Positions 1 to 7,526 of a stretch of 35,366 nucleotides of DNA are shown here, piece by piece (position 1 is the stretch's first letter; each line of letters starts with the position of its first letter). The translations under genes and the position numbers were made by a program. Source of the stretch: Bifidobacterium breve (GTDB lineage: Bacteria > Bacteroidota > Bacteroidia > Flavobacteriales > Flavobacteriaceae); assembly GCA_943326765.2 (NCBI GenBank), contig CALPUN020000003.1, forward strand, positions 1-35,366, written 5' to 3'. A model generated the notes under the pieces. That model had not been told where the DNA came from and made no database searches. It saw nothing but the letters and a program-made list of their open reading frames with translations.

Positions 1-2
1 AA

Positions 3-956
3 ATTCCAGCCATGGAAAGCACAACATCTGAATTAATCGAAGGTTTGCGAACGGCTTCCCTCAAAAAGAAAATGGCGCTTACTCCAGAAACGATTGTCAA
101 TTTAGAACGGGTTTTGCAGCAAGCCGATTTGGTGAAATTCGCCAAGTCGAAACCGCTCGATTTTGAAATTACGGAAGACCGTCAAAAAATTGAACGTGCC
201 ATCGTAACCTTAGACAAATCGATTCCAGTAGTCGTTGAAAATCAAGAAGAATTATTATTGAACGAATTGCAACGTCAAGAACAACTCAAAATACAATTGA
301 AGAAAAAACGCAAAGCACGCCTTTATACCGCTTCTGCTATTGTTGTTGGAGGTGTTATCGCGGTATTTATTTTCTTTGCCACCACCAGAGGACTCCCGTA
401 TGTTAAAGACGTGGTTTTTGGAAACACTTCCAAAGAATTGCTCGAAGGGGAATGGGTTCAAAGTGAATATGGAAATCCGAGTGTTGTCATTGAAACACCT
501 CAAGTGCTGAAAAGAGTCGACATGAGTAAACTACTCCCCAAAAACGGCATGGCCTTAATCAAAGAAATGCAATCGTTTCGATACGGTGGTTTTCTGGCTG
601 ATTTTCAATTAATGGTTTCTACCTATAAATTCAAACAAGAAAGCGAAATCGATTTGTCGAAATCCGTAGACGGTTCCATACAAGTCCTAGAATCACAAGG
701 AGCACAAAACATGCTTGTAAAAGAGGAAGAGTTCAACACTAAGCAAGGAATTCGAGGAATGAAAGCGTACGGAACGTTTTCTAGAATCAACACCGTTACC
801 AAAAGCAGTACGAAATATTATTATGAAATCTTGCTGTTCAATCAAGAAGGCGGATTGCAACAAATTTTAATTATGCATCAAGAAGGCGACCAATATGCCA
901 ATCAAATTGCAGAGCGCGTCTTGAATTCTGTAGAACTTAAAAAAGCAAGCGAATAA
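3..956 (+). CDS. BatD-like membrane protein upstream of batA (5' truncated by window edge)
   Basis: The frame is open from the first bases, before the Met at 12, and the visible protein begins inside a domain, so the true start probably lies outside the window. The first 75 visible residues are a helical segment. A short charged coiled-coil-like stretch (80-103) precedes one membrane helix (about 105-123), and the rest would be exposed outside the inner membrane. The opening segment resembles the cytoplasmic tail of BatD at 3811-5574: both have a TSE motif, then an ET pair, then a CELARYAPS / ADLVKFAKS-like motif at similar spacing. Its stop overlaps the batA start by one base (TAATG), so it is translated with the Bat operon. 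In related genomes a gene of this kind sits between a DUF58 gene and batA (recollection). No catalytic motif is visible. A role in assembling the Bat complex is inference. Confidence 0.75.
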   Translation: MPAMESTTSELIEGLRTASLKKKMALTPETIVNLERVLQQADLVKFAKSKPLDFEITEDRQKIERAIVTLDKSIPVVVENQEELLLNELQRQEQLKIQLKKKRKARLYTASAIVVGGVIAVFIFFATTRGLPYVKDVVFGNTSKELLEGEWVQSEYGNPSVVIETPQVLKRVDMSKLLPKNGMALIKEMQSFRYGGFLADFQLMVSTYKFKQESEIDLSKSVDGSIQVLESQGAQNMLVKEEEFNTKQGIRGMKAYGTFSRINTVTKSSTKYYYEILLFNQEGGLQQILIMHQEGDQYANQIAERVLNSVELKKASE

Positions 957-1957
957 TGAAAGAAGTCACTTTTTTAAATCCACAGTTTTTTTGGCTATTT
1001 CTGTTGCTTCCGGGAGCGATCGCTTGGTTTTTATGGAAAAGAAAGCAACAATCGGCGACCTTAAAAATAAGTTCCTTGAAAGGTTTTCAAGGATCGAATT
1101 CGTTTTTAGCCAAATTAAAACCGATGCTTTTTGTGTTGCGATTACTAGCATTAAGTTCACTTATTGTAGCCATGGCGCGACCAAGAACGGTGGATGTGAG
1201 CAACAAAACCAAAACGACTAAAGGAATTGATATCGTAATTGCAGTAGACGTTTCCGGAAGTATGTTGGCCAAAGATTTGGTGCCCAACCGAATGGAAGCG
1301 TTAAAACGAGTTGCGTCTAATTTTGTGGAAGAACGTCCGAACGATCGCATTGGATTAGTGGTCTATGCGTCAGAAGCGTATACCAAAACACCTGTAACTA
1401 GTGACAAAGCCATTGTTTTGGATGCGATTAATAGCATTAAATACGACAATGTGTTGCAAGACGGAACGGGTATTGGAATGGGATTGACCACCGCTGTAAA
1501 CCGATTGAAAGATAGCAAAGCCAAAAGTAAAGTGGTTATTCTTTTGACCGATGGAGTGAACAATGCCGGATTTATAGAACCAGAAACGGCTTCCGATATT
1601 GCCGAACAATACGGAATTAAAGTGTATACGATTGGAATTGGAACCAATGGCATGGCGGAGTTCCCCTATGCAATTGCTCCCAACGGTCAATTTCTGTTTC
1701 GCATGATGCAAGTAGAAATCGACGAAAAATTATTGCAAAGCATTGCCAGAAAAACAGGTGGAAAATATTTCAGAGCGACAAGCAACAGCAAGTTGGCTAA
1801 AATTTATGAGGAAATCAACAAATTGGAAACTACCGAAATCGAGGAATTACGGTTTTACGATTACGACGAAAAATACCGACCTTTTGTTTATATCGCTGGG
1901 ATTTTGCTTTTGTTGGAAATAGGTTTGCGCAATACAATTTTTAGAAGTTTTATATAA
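956..1957 (+). CDS. batA: BatA, von Willebrand factor A domain membrane protein
   Basis: This 333-aa protein has two N-terminal hydrophobic segments (about 10-27 and 57-74), a VWA domain (about 90-290) and a C-terminal membrane helix (about 312-327), the usual BatA layout. The metal-ion-dependent adhesion site is intact: D98-x-S100-x-S102 (DVSGSM), Thr171 in the GTG loop and Asp199 in LLTDG. It should therefore bind a divalent metal and a partner protein at the periplasmic face or in the inner membrane. The start overlaps the preceding stop by one base and batB follows after 5 bases, so the genes are cotranscribed. The Bat (Bacteroides aerotolerance) proteins were linked to oxygen tolerance in Bacteroides fragilis, but the biochemical role is not settled. 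Family assignment is very secure. Confidence 0.95.
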   Translation: MKEVTFLNPQFFWLFLLLPGAIAWFLWKRKQQSATLKISSLKGFQGSNSFLAKLKPMLFVLRLLALSSLIVAMARPRTVDVSNKTKTTKGIDIVIAVDVSGSMLAKDLVPNRMEALKRVASNFVEERPNDRIGLVVYASEAYTKTPVTSDKAIVLDAINSIKYDNVLQDGTGIGMGLTTAVNRLKDSKAKSKVVILLTDGVNNAGFIEPETASDIAEQYGIKVYTIGIGTNGMAEFPYAIAPNGQFLFRMMQVEIDEKLLQSIARKTGGKYFRATSNSKLAKIYEEINKLETTEIEELRFYDYDEKYRPFVYIAGILLLLEIGLRNTIFRSFI

Positions 1958-1962
1958 AAAGT

Positions 1963-3000
1963 ATGTACGAGTTAGAAGAAAAAGGCTATTTGTATCTTTT
2001 AGGAATCATCCCCATTTTGGTGGTGCTGTTCTTGTACATCCAGTTTTGGAAAAGAAAAAAGCAACGCGAATTTGGCGATTGGGATTTAGTAAAAAAATTA
2101 ACCCCAGAACGTTCCGTTTTTAAACCTATTTTAAAATTTGTCTTGATGCTTCTAGCATTGATTGGACTGATAGTAGGGCTAGTGAATCCAAAGATTGGCA
2201 CCAAAATGGAAACCGTCAAACGAGAAGGGATTGATATTGTTTTTGCCGTCGATGTTTCCAAAAGTATGCTAGCCGAAGATGTGGCACCAAGCCGCTTGGA
2301 GAAAAGTAAGCAAATCGTTTCGCAAATCATCAACCAATTAGGAAACGACCGCATCGGAATTATAGCGTATGCCGGAAGTGCCTTCCCTGTTTTGCCGATT
2401 ACTACGGATTATGGCGTGGCAAAAATGTTCTTGCAAAGCATGAATACAACCATGGTTTCTTCGCAAGGAACCTCGTTGGATGACGCGATTAAATTGTCTT
2501 CTACGTATTTTGATAAAGGAAACAAAACCAGCAAATTGTTGATTTTAATTTCAGACGGTGAAGATCATTCGGAAGGTGCAGAAGAAGCTGCGGCAGAAGC
2601 CAATAAAAACGGAATGAAAATCATTACCATTGGTGTCGGAACTGAAAAAGGGGGACCAATTCCATTAAAGCGAAATGGTGTGGTGGAGAGTTTTAAAAGA
2701 GACAACAACAACGAGGTGGTAATTACCAAATTGAATCCGGAAAGTTTAACGGCAATCGCAAAAAGCACGAAAGGCGGTTATATTAACGGGAACAATACCA
2801 AAGCCGTTCTAGAATACATCAAAAAAGCGTTGGAAAATATTCAAAAAACCGAGTTTGAAGCTACTGAAATGGCCGATTTCCAATCGCAATTTCAATGGTT
2901 TTTAGGCATCGCCTTTGTTCTTTTATTTTTAGATATTTTCTTATTAGACAAAACAACGAATTGGATTAAAAAGTTGAACTTATTTAACGAAAAAGAATAA
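1963..3000 (+). CDS. batB: BatB, von Willebrand factor A domain membrane protein
   Basis: This is a paralogue of BatA of 345 aa with the same plan: hydrophobic segments near 10-28 and 56-74, a VWA domain from about 89, and a C-terminal membrane helix around 312-330. The MIDAS motif is complete: D97-x-S99-x-S101 (DVSKSM), Thr170 in SSQGTS and Asp198 in LISDGED. Compared with BatA it carries extra sequence after the third MIDAS Asp, including an acidic, Ala-rich helix. Its stop overlaps the batC start by one base (TAATG), indicating translational coupling. BatA and BatB are thought to form a membrane complex with the TPR proteins BatC and BatE; this comes from family knowledge, not this sequence. 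Confidence 0.95.
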   Translation: MYELEEKGYLYLLGIIPILVVLFLYIQFWKRKKQREFGDWDLVKKLTPERSVFKPILKFVLMLLALIGLIVGLVNPKIGTKMETVKREGIDIVFAVDVSKSMLAEDVAPSRLEKSKQIVSQIINQLGNDRIGIIAYAGSAFPVLPITTDYGVAKMFLQSMNTTMVSSQGTSLDDAIKLSSTYFDKGNKTSKLLILISDGEDHSEGAEEAAAEANKNGMKIITIGVGTEKGGPIPLKRNGVVESFKRDNNNEVVITKLNPESLTAIAKSTKGGYINGNNTKAVLEYIKKALENIQKTEFEATEMADFQSQFQWFLGIAFVLLFLDIFLLDKTTNWIKKLNLFNEKE

Positions 3001-3755
3001 TGAAGCAGCTACTACTATACAGTTTGTTTTTACTCTCTCTAGCAACTTTTGCTCAAGAGAAGGATAAGAATTTACCCAAAGGAAATGCCGAATTTGAAGC
3101 CAAAAAATATGATGAAGCGGAAGCAAATTACCGTATTTCACAAGCTAAAAAAGCAAAAAATGCGGCCGCTTCCTACAATTTAGGAAACGCTATTTATAGA
3201 CAAAATCAAGCCAGCGAAGCCAAGTTTTCATACTTGAAAGCCATCGAAAACACCAACGATAGAGCTCAAAAACACCAAGCGTTTCACAATTTGGGAAATG
3301 TCTTCATGAAAGAGAAAGACTACGGCAAAGCAGTAGAAGCCTTTAAAAATGCCTTACGAAACGACCCCAGTGATGAAGAATCTCGATACAATTTCGCTTT
3401 AGCAAAAAAACTGCTGAAAGATCATCCACCAAAAGACGACAAGAAAGACAAGAAGAAAGATAAAAAGGACGACAAGAAAGACGATAAAAAAGAGAAGGAC
3501 AAAGACAAAAAAGACGACAAGAAGGACGGTAAAGACAAGGATAAAGACAAGAAAGACGGCGATAAAGACAAGAAAGACGACCAAGGAAAAAACGACAAAC
3601 CAAACGGTCAACCACAACCTAAACCCGGAGGAATCTCTAAAGAAAGGTTGCAAAACTTACTCGACGCCGTAAACAACGAAGAGAAGAAAGTACAAGATAA
3701 AGTCAACGCTCAAAAAGTAAAAGGCAAACCAATTCAAACCGAAAAAGATTGGTAA
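3000..3755 (+). CDS. batC: BatC, TPR protein with a Lys/Asp-rich tract
   Basis: An N-terminal signal peptide (residues 1-19, ending TFAQ) directs the 251-aa protein out of the cytoplasm. Residues 25-135 hold about three tetratricopeptide repeats, recognisable from the YNLGNAIYR and FHNLGNVFMKEKDYGKAVEAF patterns. Residues 145-200 are almost pure Lys and Asp, a highly charged low-complexity linker. A conserved-looking C-terminal helix (about 211-251) ends in PIQTEKDW. TPR repeats suggest a scaffold for the BatA/BatB complex. The start codon overlaps the batB stop by one base. The Lys/Asp tract is the most unusual part and is likely variable between strains because its DNA is a purine-rich imperfect repeat. 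Confidence 0.93.
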   Translation: MKQLLLYSLFLLSLATFAQEKDKNLPKGNAEFEAKKYDEAEANYRISQAKKAKNAAASYNLGNAIYRQNQASEAKFSYLKAIENTNDRAQKHQAFHNLGNVFMKEKDYGKAVEAFKNALRNDPSDEESRYNFALAKKLLKDHPPKDDKKDKKKDKKDDKKDDKKEKDKDKKDDKKDGKDKDKDKKDGDKDKKDDQGKNDKPNGQPQPKPGGISKERLQNLLDAVNNEEKKVQDKVNAQKVKGKPIQTEKDW

Positions 3756-3810
3756 TGTATTGGCCTAATTTGAGGGGGATATTTTTAGAAAAGGGGTAAG
3801 AAATACAAGA

Positions 3811-5574
3811 ATGAAAAAAGTTATAGTTTTATTTTTAATAAGTTTTCAAGGACTTTTGGCTCAAGTGCAATTTGAAGCTAAAGTCAGTAAGAATACTTTA
3901 GGTCTTAACGAAAGGCTGCGCGTCGACTTCACCATGAATGCCGATGGCGACAACTTTATGCCACCTTCCTTTGAAGGCTTCCGAATTGTTGGGGGTCCAA
4001 GTCAACAAGTCAGCCAATCCTGGATTAACGGAAGAAGTTCCTTTAATAAATCGTATTCTTATTTTTTATTGCCGACTCAAAAAGGAGCACTGACTATCAA
4101 ACAAGCGTCGGTTGAAATCAACGGGCAGATTTACAAAACCAATCCAATAAAAATCAACGTAACGGCAGCCGTTCCCCAACCGCGTGATCCGAATGACGAA
4201 CCTCAAGTGTCTACTAATGACGCCATTCATTTGGTGGCCGAAATCTCTAAAGGAAATCCCTATGTCAACGAACCAATCACAGTCGTTTATAAATTGTATT
4301 TCAGTTACAACATCGGGATTACGAATTGGCGTGAATTGAACAAACCAAAATACAATGATTTTTGGAGTCAGAACATCGATATCAAACAGTTGGTGGCAGA
4401 AGAAGGTCGGTATGAAGGTGAAAAATACCGTTGCGTAGTCTTGAGAAAAACGGTTTTATATCCTCAAAAATCGGGGAGACTTGAAATTGAGCCGCTATCA
4501 CTAGACATCGACGTGCAAGTACCCACGAACAGGCGCAATATTTTTGGGCAAGTTCAAGTAGTAGATGATAATAAAAGAGTTTCTGCCGGCAGCAAAACCA
4601 TTACCGTAAAACCATTGCCAGAAGCAGGCAAACCCGCAGATTTTTCGGGAGCTGTGGGCCGATTTAATTTTTCGGTAACGCCGTCCAAAACCAATATCAA
4701 AAACGGCGAATCACTCGATTTAAAAGTGGTTGCTTCAGGAACCGGAAATTTGAAATTATTTACCTTACCGAAACCGGTGGTGCCCAATTCGTTAGAGATG
4801 TACGATCCAGTGCATAAAGAACAAGTGCAAACACCACTTTCAGGAATGACCGGAAGCATTTCCGATTCGTATACGATAATTCCACAGTTTAAAGGGAAAT
4901 ATCCAATAAAACCGATGGTTTTTACCTATTTTGACTTGGGAACCCACAGCTATAAAGCGATAACTGCCCCCGAAATTATGATTAATGTGTTGGACGGACC
5001 AACGGCAGCGAACACAAATGCTGAAGCCAACTCTAGTAGTACTGGGGCTGCTAAAACGAAAGTATCCGCCAGCGAGCAATTTGAATTCATAAAACTAAAA
5101 ACAACTCTTACGGCACTGCATCCAAAAGATTTCTTAGGATCGACGTTGTTTTATTTGTTGCTGATTTTACCTTTTGTTTGTCTTCCAATAATTGTGGTGT
5201 TGAAAAAGAAGAAAGAAGCCATCGATGGCGATGTTGCGGGAAACAAAATTAAAATGTCGAATAGATTAGCGAAGAAATATTTATCCGAAGCCAAACAGCA
5301 CATCAACAACAAAGAACCATTTTATATTGCTCTGGAACGATCCATGCACAATTTCTTAAAAGCGAAGTTGAATATGGAAACTTCCGAAATGAGTAAAATA
5401 AAGATTGAGGAAATTCTACTGTCTAAAAATGCTAAAAACGAAACAGTTCAAGCCTTTCTTGATTTGACTCAAAATTGCGAATTGGCCCGCTATGCGCCAT
5501 CTTCTAGTGTTGCGATTCAACAAGATTATGACCAAGCAGTATCGATATTATCCGAATTAGAAAAACAGATTTAA
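3811..5574 (+). CDS. batD: BatD, aerotolerance/oxygen-tolerance membrane protein
   Basis: The 587-aa protein starts with a signal peptide (about 1-17), followed by a long extracytoplasmic beta-rich region with typical BatD phrases such as FEGFRIVGGPSQQVSQSW and LYPQKSG. A single transmembrane helix lies near 443-464, followed by a cytoplasmic helical tail of about 120 residues. The tail resembles the start of the protein encoded at 3-956. A 55-base gap separates it from batC, the largest in the operon, and no terminator is evident in that gap, so read-through is likely. The product is probably a membrane anchor or sensor subunit of the Bat system; the molecular function of BatD is not established. 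Confidence 0.93.
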   Translation: MKKVIVLFLISFQGLLAQVQFEAKVSKNTLGLNERLRVDFTMNADGDNFMPPSFEGFRIVGGPSQQVSQSWINGRSSFNKSYSYFLLPTQKGALTIKQASVEINGQIYKTNPIKINVTAAVPQPRDPNDEPQVSTNDAIHLVAEISKGNPYVNEPITVVYKLYFSYNIGITNWRELNKPKYNDFWSQNIDIKQLVAEEGRYEGEKYRCVVLRKTVLYPQKSGRLEIEPLSLDIDVQVPTNRRNIFGQVQVVDDNKRVSAGSKTITVKPLPEAGKPADFSGAVGRFNFSVTPSKTNIKNGESLDLKVVASGTGNLKLFTLPKPVVPNSLEMYDPVHKEQVQTPLSGMTGSISDSYTIIPQFKGKYPIKPMVFTYFDLGTHSYKAITAPEIMINVLDGPTAANTNAEANSSSTGAAKTKVSASEQFEFIKLKTTLTALHPKDFLGSTLFYLLLILPFVCLPIIVVLKKKKEAIDGDVAGNKIKMSNRLAKKYLSEAKQHINNKEPFYIALERSMHNFLKAKLNMETSEMSKIKIEEILLSKNAKNETVQAFLDLTQNCELARYAPSSSVAIQQDYDQAVSILSELEKQI

Positions 5575-5607
5575 GCGAGGAATCATTTACAATTGACAAC
5601 GAAAACG

Positions 5608-6351
5608 ATGAAAAAAATAGCGCTCTTACTGCTTCTACTCCCGCAAGTTTTCTTGGCACAAAGTAGCTTTGAAAAGGGCAATGCCTTGTATCAAAAAGGG
5701 AATTATGACCAAGCCATTACAGCTTATGAAAGTGTGTTTAGCACCAAAAAACAATCGGCCGAATTGTATTTTAATATGGCCAACTGTTATTATAAATTAA
5801 ACAAAGTAGCGCCTGCCATTTACAATTACGAAAAAGCATTGGTGTTGAGCCCGAATGATAAAACCATTCAAAACAATCTAAAATTCGCACAAAAATTGAC
5901 CATAGACGAAATTAAAGAAGTACCCAAAGTTGGTTTTGCCAAGCTTCTCAGGGACTTTACGGCCTACTTTCACTACGATACTTGGGCTTGGATTTCAGTC
6001 AGTTTTGCCATGTTGTTCTTGGTGTTTTTTATTGGGTATTATTTTTCACAATATACGGTATCGAAACGCATTTTCTTTTTCGGGATGTTTGTCTTGGTTT
6101 TTCTAATCTTGATTAGCGTAGCTGCGGCCCTCTTCGAGAAAAGTCATTTTGAAAACGAAAGACCTGCAATTGTTTTTGCGGAGGTAACTTCAGTAAAAAG
6201 CGAACCCAAAAAATCCGCTTCTGACGCTTATGTTTTGCACGAAGGCACCAAAGTCTATGTGCAAGAAACGTTAGACAATTGGAAAAAAATTGAATTGACG
6301 GATGGTTCGCAAGGGTGGATCGAAAGCAGCGCCATCAAAGAAGTAAAATAA
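5608..6351 (+). CDS. batE: BatE, TPR and SH3 domain membrane protein
   Basis: I place the start at the ATG at 5608 rather than the in-frame TTG at 5593, because it begins directly with a signal peptide (MKKIALLLLLLPQVFLAQ) and gives a 247-aa protein. Two to three TPR units occupy about residues 20-95 (YFNMANCYYKLNKVAPAIYNYEKAL). Two membrane helices follow (about 125-146 and 155-178), and the C-terminal 60 residues look like a bacterial SH3 domain, with GSQGWIESSAI at the end. This is the standard BatE architecture and closes the operon. The stop is immediately adjacent to the convergent stop of the CvpA-like gene, with no room for a separate terminator. Confidence 0.92.
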   Translation: MKKIALLLLLLPQVFLAQSSFEKGNALYQKGNYDQAITAYESVFSTKKQSAELYFNMANCYYKLNKVAPAIYNYEKALVLSPNDKTIQNNLKFAQKLTIDEIKEVPKVGFAKLLRDFTAYFHYDTWAWISVSFAMLFLVFFIGYYFSQYTVSKRIFFFGMFVLVFLILISVAAALFEKSHFENERPAIVFAEVTSVKSEPKKSASDAYVLHEGTKVYVQETLDNWKKIELTDGSQGWIESSAIKEVK

Positions 6352-6888
6352 CTAGACTTTTTTGTCGGAGTTTTCAAGTTTAAAATCGTTGGACTGAAAG
6401 ACTTCAAACCATTTGGAAATCGCGGGATATATAGTTTTAGACACTTCTTGAACTGGAAGATAAAGTTTCGATTGATTCCGAGTTTCTTCCGAAAGTAATT
6501 CGTTGTTGGGGTTTATTTTTTGGAACAAATTCAACAACACACTCAAAATCAAAATCGATTTTAAAACCCCAAAAACAGCGCCTAGGATACTATTCAAAAT
6601 TCCCAACGCAGCAAAATTTGCCAACGAAGTAAACACTTTTGCTAAAGTCGAAACCAAAATAATTACGCCAATAAAGGTAATAGCAAACGCCGTGACTTGA
6701 ATGGATTTCGGATTCCAAGAGACGTGATGCTCTAAATACGCTTTGGTAAGATAAGAGCATTTGATAGCAATGAAAATCCCCAAAAGCATCGACACCAATG
6801 AAGCCAATTCTACAAAAAAGCCATTTCGAAATCCTTTAAACAAGCCCAAAACTAAAAACAAACCCAAAAACCCATCTAAATAGTGCAT
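6352..6888 (-). CDS. CvpA family inner-membrane protein
   Basis: The predicted 178-aa protein has about four hydrophobic helices: LGLFLVLGLFKGF near the start, LASLVSMLLGIFIAI, then VTAFAITFIGVIILVS and GAVFGVLKSILILSVLLNLF. The motif GLFKGFRNGFFVELASLVS is characteristic of CvpA (colicin V production) proteins. I chose the Met at 6888, since the upstream in-frame Met at 6936 adds a polar 16-residue extension and lies upstream of a perfect -7 box at 6912-6919. CvpA proteins are linked to colicin V export and envelope integrity in enterobacteria; the function in Bacteroidota is unclear. The gene is transcribed alone, convergent with the Bat operon and divergent from the 7030 gene. Confidence 0.88.
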   Translation of the reverse strand: MHYLDGFLGLFLVLGLFKGFRNGFFVELASLVSMLLGIFIAIKCSYLTKAYLEHHVSWNPKSIQVTAFAITFIGVIILVSTLAKVFTSLANFAALGILNSILGAVFGVLKSILILSVLLNLFQKINPNNELLSEETRNQSKLYLPVQEVSKTIYPAISKWFEVFQSNDFKLENSDKKV

Positions 6889-6911
6889 GCATTTCGTTTT
6901 AAAATTCCTCA

Positions 6912-6919
6912 CAAATATA
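6912..6919 (-). promoter_or_regulatory. Bacteroidota -7 box for the cvpA-like gene
   Basis: On the minus strand this reads TATATTTG, a perfect match to TAnnTTTG. It lies 23 bases upstream of the chosen ATG at 6888. A convincing -33 TTTG is not seen at the expected spacing. Confidence 0.6.
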
Positions 6920-6958
6920 AAAGAATTGCAACGCATCGGATGTCAATTTCCAACTTCT

Positions 6959-6966
6959 TATCTTTG
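6959..6966 (+). promoter_or_regulatory. Bacteroidota -7 box upstream of the 118-aa gene
   Basis: The sequence TATCTTTG matches TAnnTTTG. It would give a leader of roughly 55-60 bases before the ATG at 7030, which would contain the heptad array at 6998-7025. Confidence 0.5.
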
Positions 6967-6997
6967 CTTCCGATTTCAGTCAAACAGTCCGAATTGT

Positions 6998-7025
6998 AAA
7001 TCTAAAATCCAAAATCTAAAATCCC
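6998..7025 (+). repeat. Four-copy 7-nt tandem array before a start codon
   Basis: Four consecutive 7-nt units alternate between AAATCTA and AAATCCA (the last ends in CCC). The array stops four bases before the ATG at 7030, so it occupies the ribosome-landing region of the leader. Its origin is unknown; slipped-strand expansion is a plausible source. Confidence 0.75.
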
Positions 7026-7029
7026 TTTC

Positions 7030-7386
7030 ATGTCAAGAGATATACAACTTAAAGAACGCTGGGAACAGCTGGTTACACTACTTTCCAATCAATTTTCTCA
7101 AGGAGAAAATTTAGACTTGGACGCGATTATTTATTTAATTGGCGTGCAAGAACTCGGGAAAGTACATCAAAAATTCAAAAAAGACGAAAAGCTCAACCTG
7201 ATGCACATCGCCATTTGCCGGCTCCTAGAACCTTATGGGTTTTACGAATTTGAGTATTTCGACGACGAAGGCTGGCCGCATTACAAAATCAAAGAAGAAT
7301 TACCGCCATTAAAAGCCGGAGAGCAATCGGTTTTGATGAAAGAAGCCATTGTGAATTACTTTTTAGAACGCGATATCATTCAATAA
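7030..7386 (+). CDS. Conserved hypothetical protein, 118 aa
   Basis: This is a small, soluble, predominantly helical, acidic protein without signal peptide or membrane segment. I do not recognise a named domain. Notable features are a helix-rich N-terminus (LKERWEQLVTLLSNQFS), a central IGVQELGKVHQKFKKDEK segment and an aromatic, acidic stretch FYEFEYFDDEGWPHYKI near residues 74-90. Proteins of this appearance are, from memory, widely conserved in Flavobacteriia, which argues for a real gene, as does the ordinary codon pattern. It precedes pheS with a 140-base gap that carries its own promoter-like box, so the two need not be cotranscribed. No function can be assigned. Confidence 0.8.
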   Translation: MSRDIQLKERWEQLVTLLSNQFSQGENLDLDAIIYLIGVQELGKVHQKFKKDEKLNLMHIAICRLLEPYGFYEFEYFDDEGWPHYKIKEELPPLKAGEQSVLMKEAIVNYFLERDIIQ

Positions 7387-7387
7387 T

Positions 7388-7486
7388 TTTGCGTCTTTGC
7401 GAGAAGAAACAATGGCACTAACAAAACCGCGCAGACACAAAAAAAGTAAATAAATAAACCACACTAAAAACCTTGCGAACTTTGCG
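7388..7486 (+). repeat. Paired TTTGCG-type short repeats in the pheS leader region
   Basis: Two duplets occur in the gap before pheS: TTTGCG at 7388-7393 and 7396-7401 (8-nt period), and CTTGCG at 7472-7477 with TTTGCG at 7481-7486 (9-nt period). The second duplet lies where a -33 element would be expected for the -7 box at 7497-7504. I recall similar wording in other flavobacterial intergenic regions, unverified. Confidence 0.5.
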
Positions 7487-7496
7487 GTTAAATTCC

Positions 7497-7504
7497 TAAA
7501 TTTG
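7497..7504 (+). promoter_or_regulatory. Bacteroidota -7 box for pheS
   Basis: The sequence is TAAATTTG, a perfect TAnnTTTG match, 22 bases before the pheS ATG. A TTG at 7473-7475 lies 21 bases upstream of it, close to the expected -33 spacing. The predicted leader is only about 15 bases, too short for a classic attenuator. Confidence 0.65.
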
Positions 7505-7526
7505 CCCTTTACATTTCGAGAAGACC

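Noticed and set aside
3343-3653. Open frames antisense to batC.
   Set aside because: They are the mirror of the Lys/Asp-rich codon repeat and encode implausible Cys/Arg/Leu or Phe/Val-rich strings. batC is clearly the real gene.
6889-6936. A longer N-terminus for the CvpA-like protein.
   Set aside because: The extra 16 residues are polar, and their start codon lies upstream of the -7 box at 6912-6919. The family begins with the hydrophobic segment after the Met at 6888.
7387-7526. A phenylalanine leader peptide or T-box controlling pheS.
   Set aside because: No Phe-rich short frame, terminator/antiterminator pair or T-box sequence is visible, and the predicted promoter leaves a leader of only about 15 bases.
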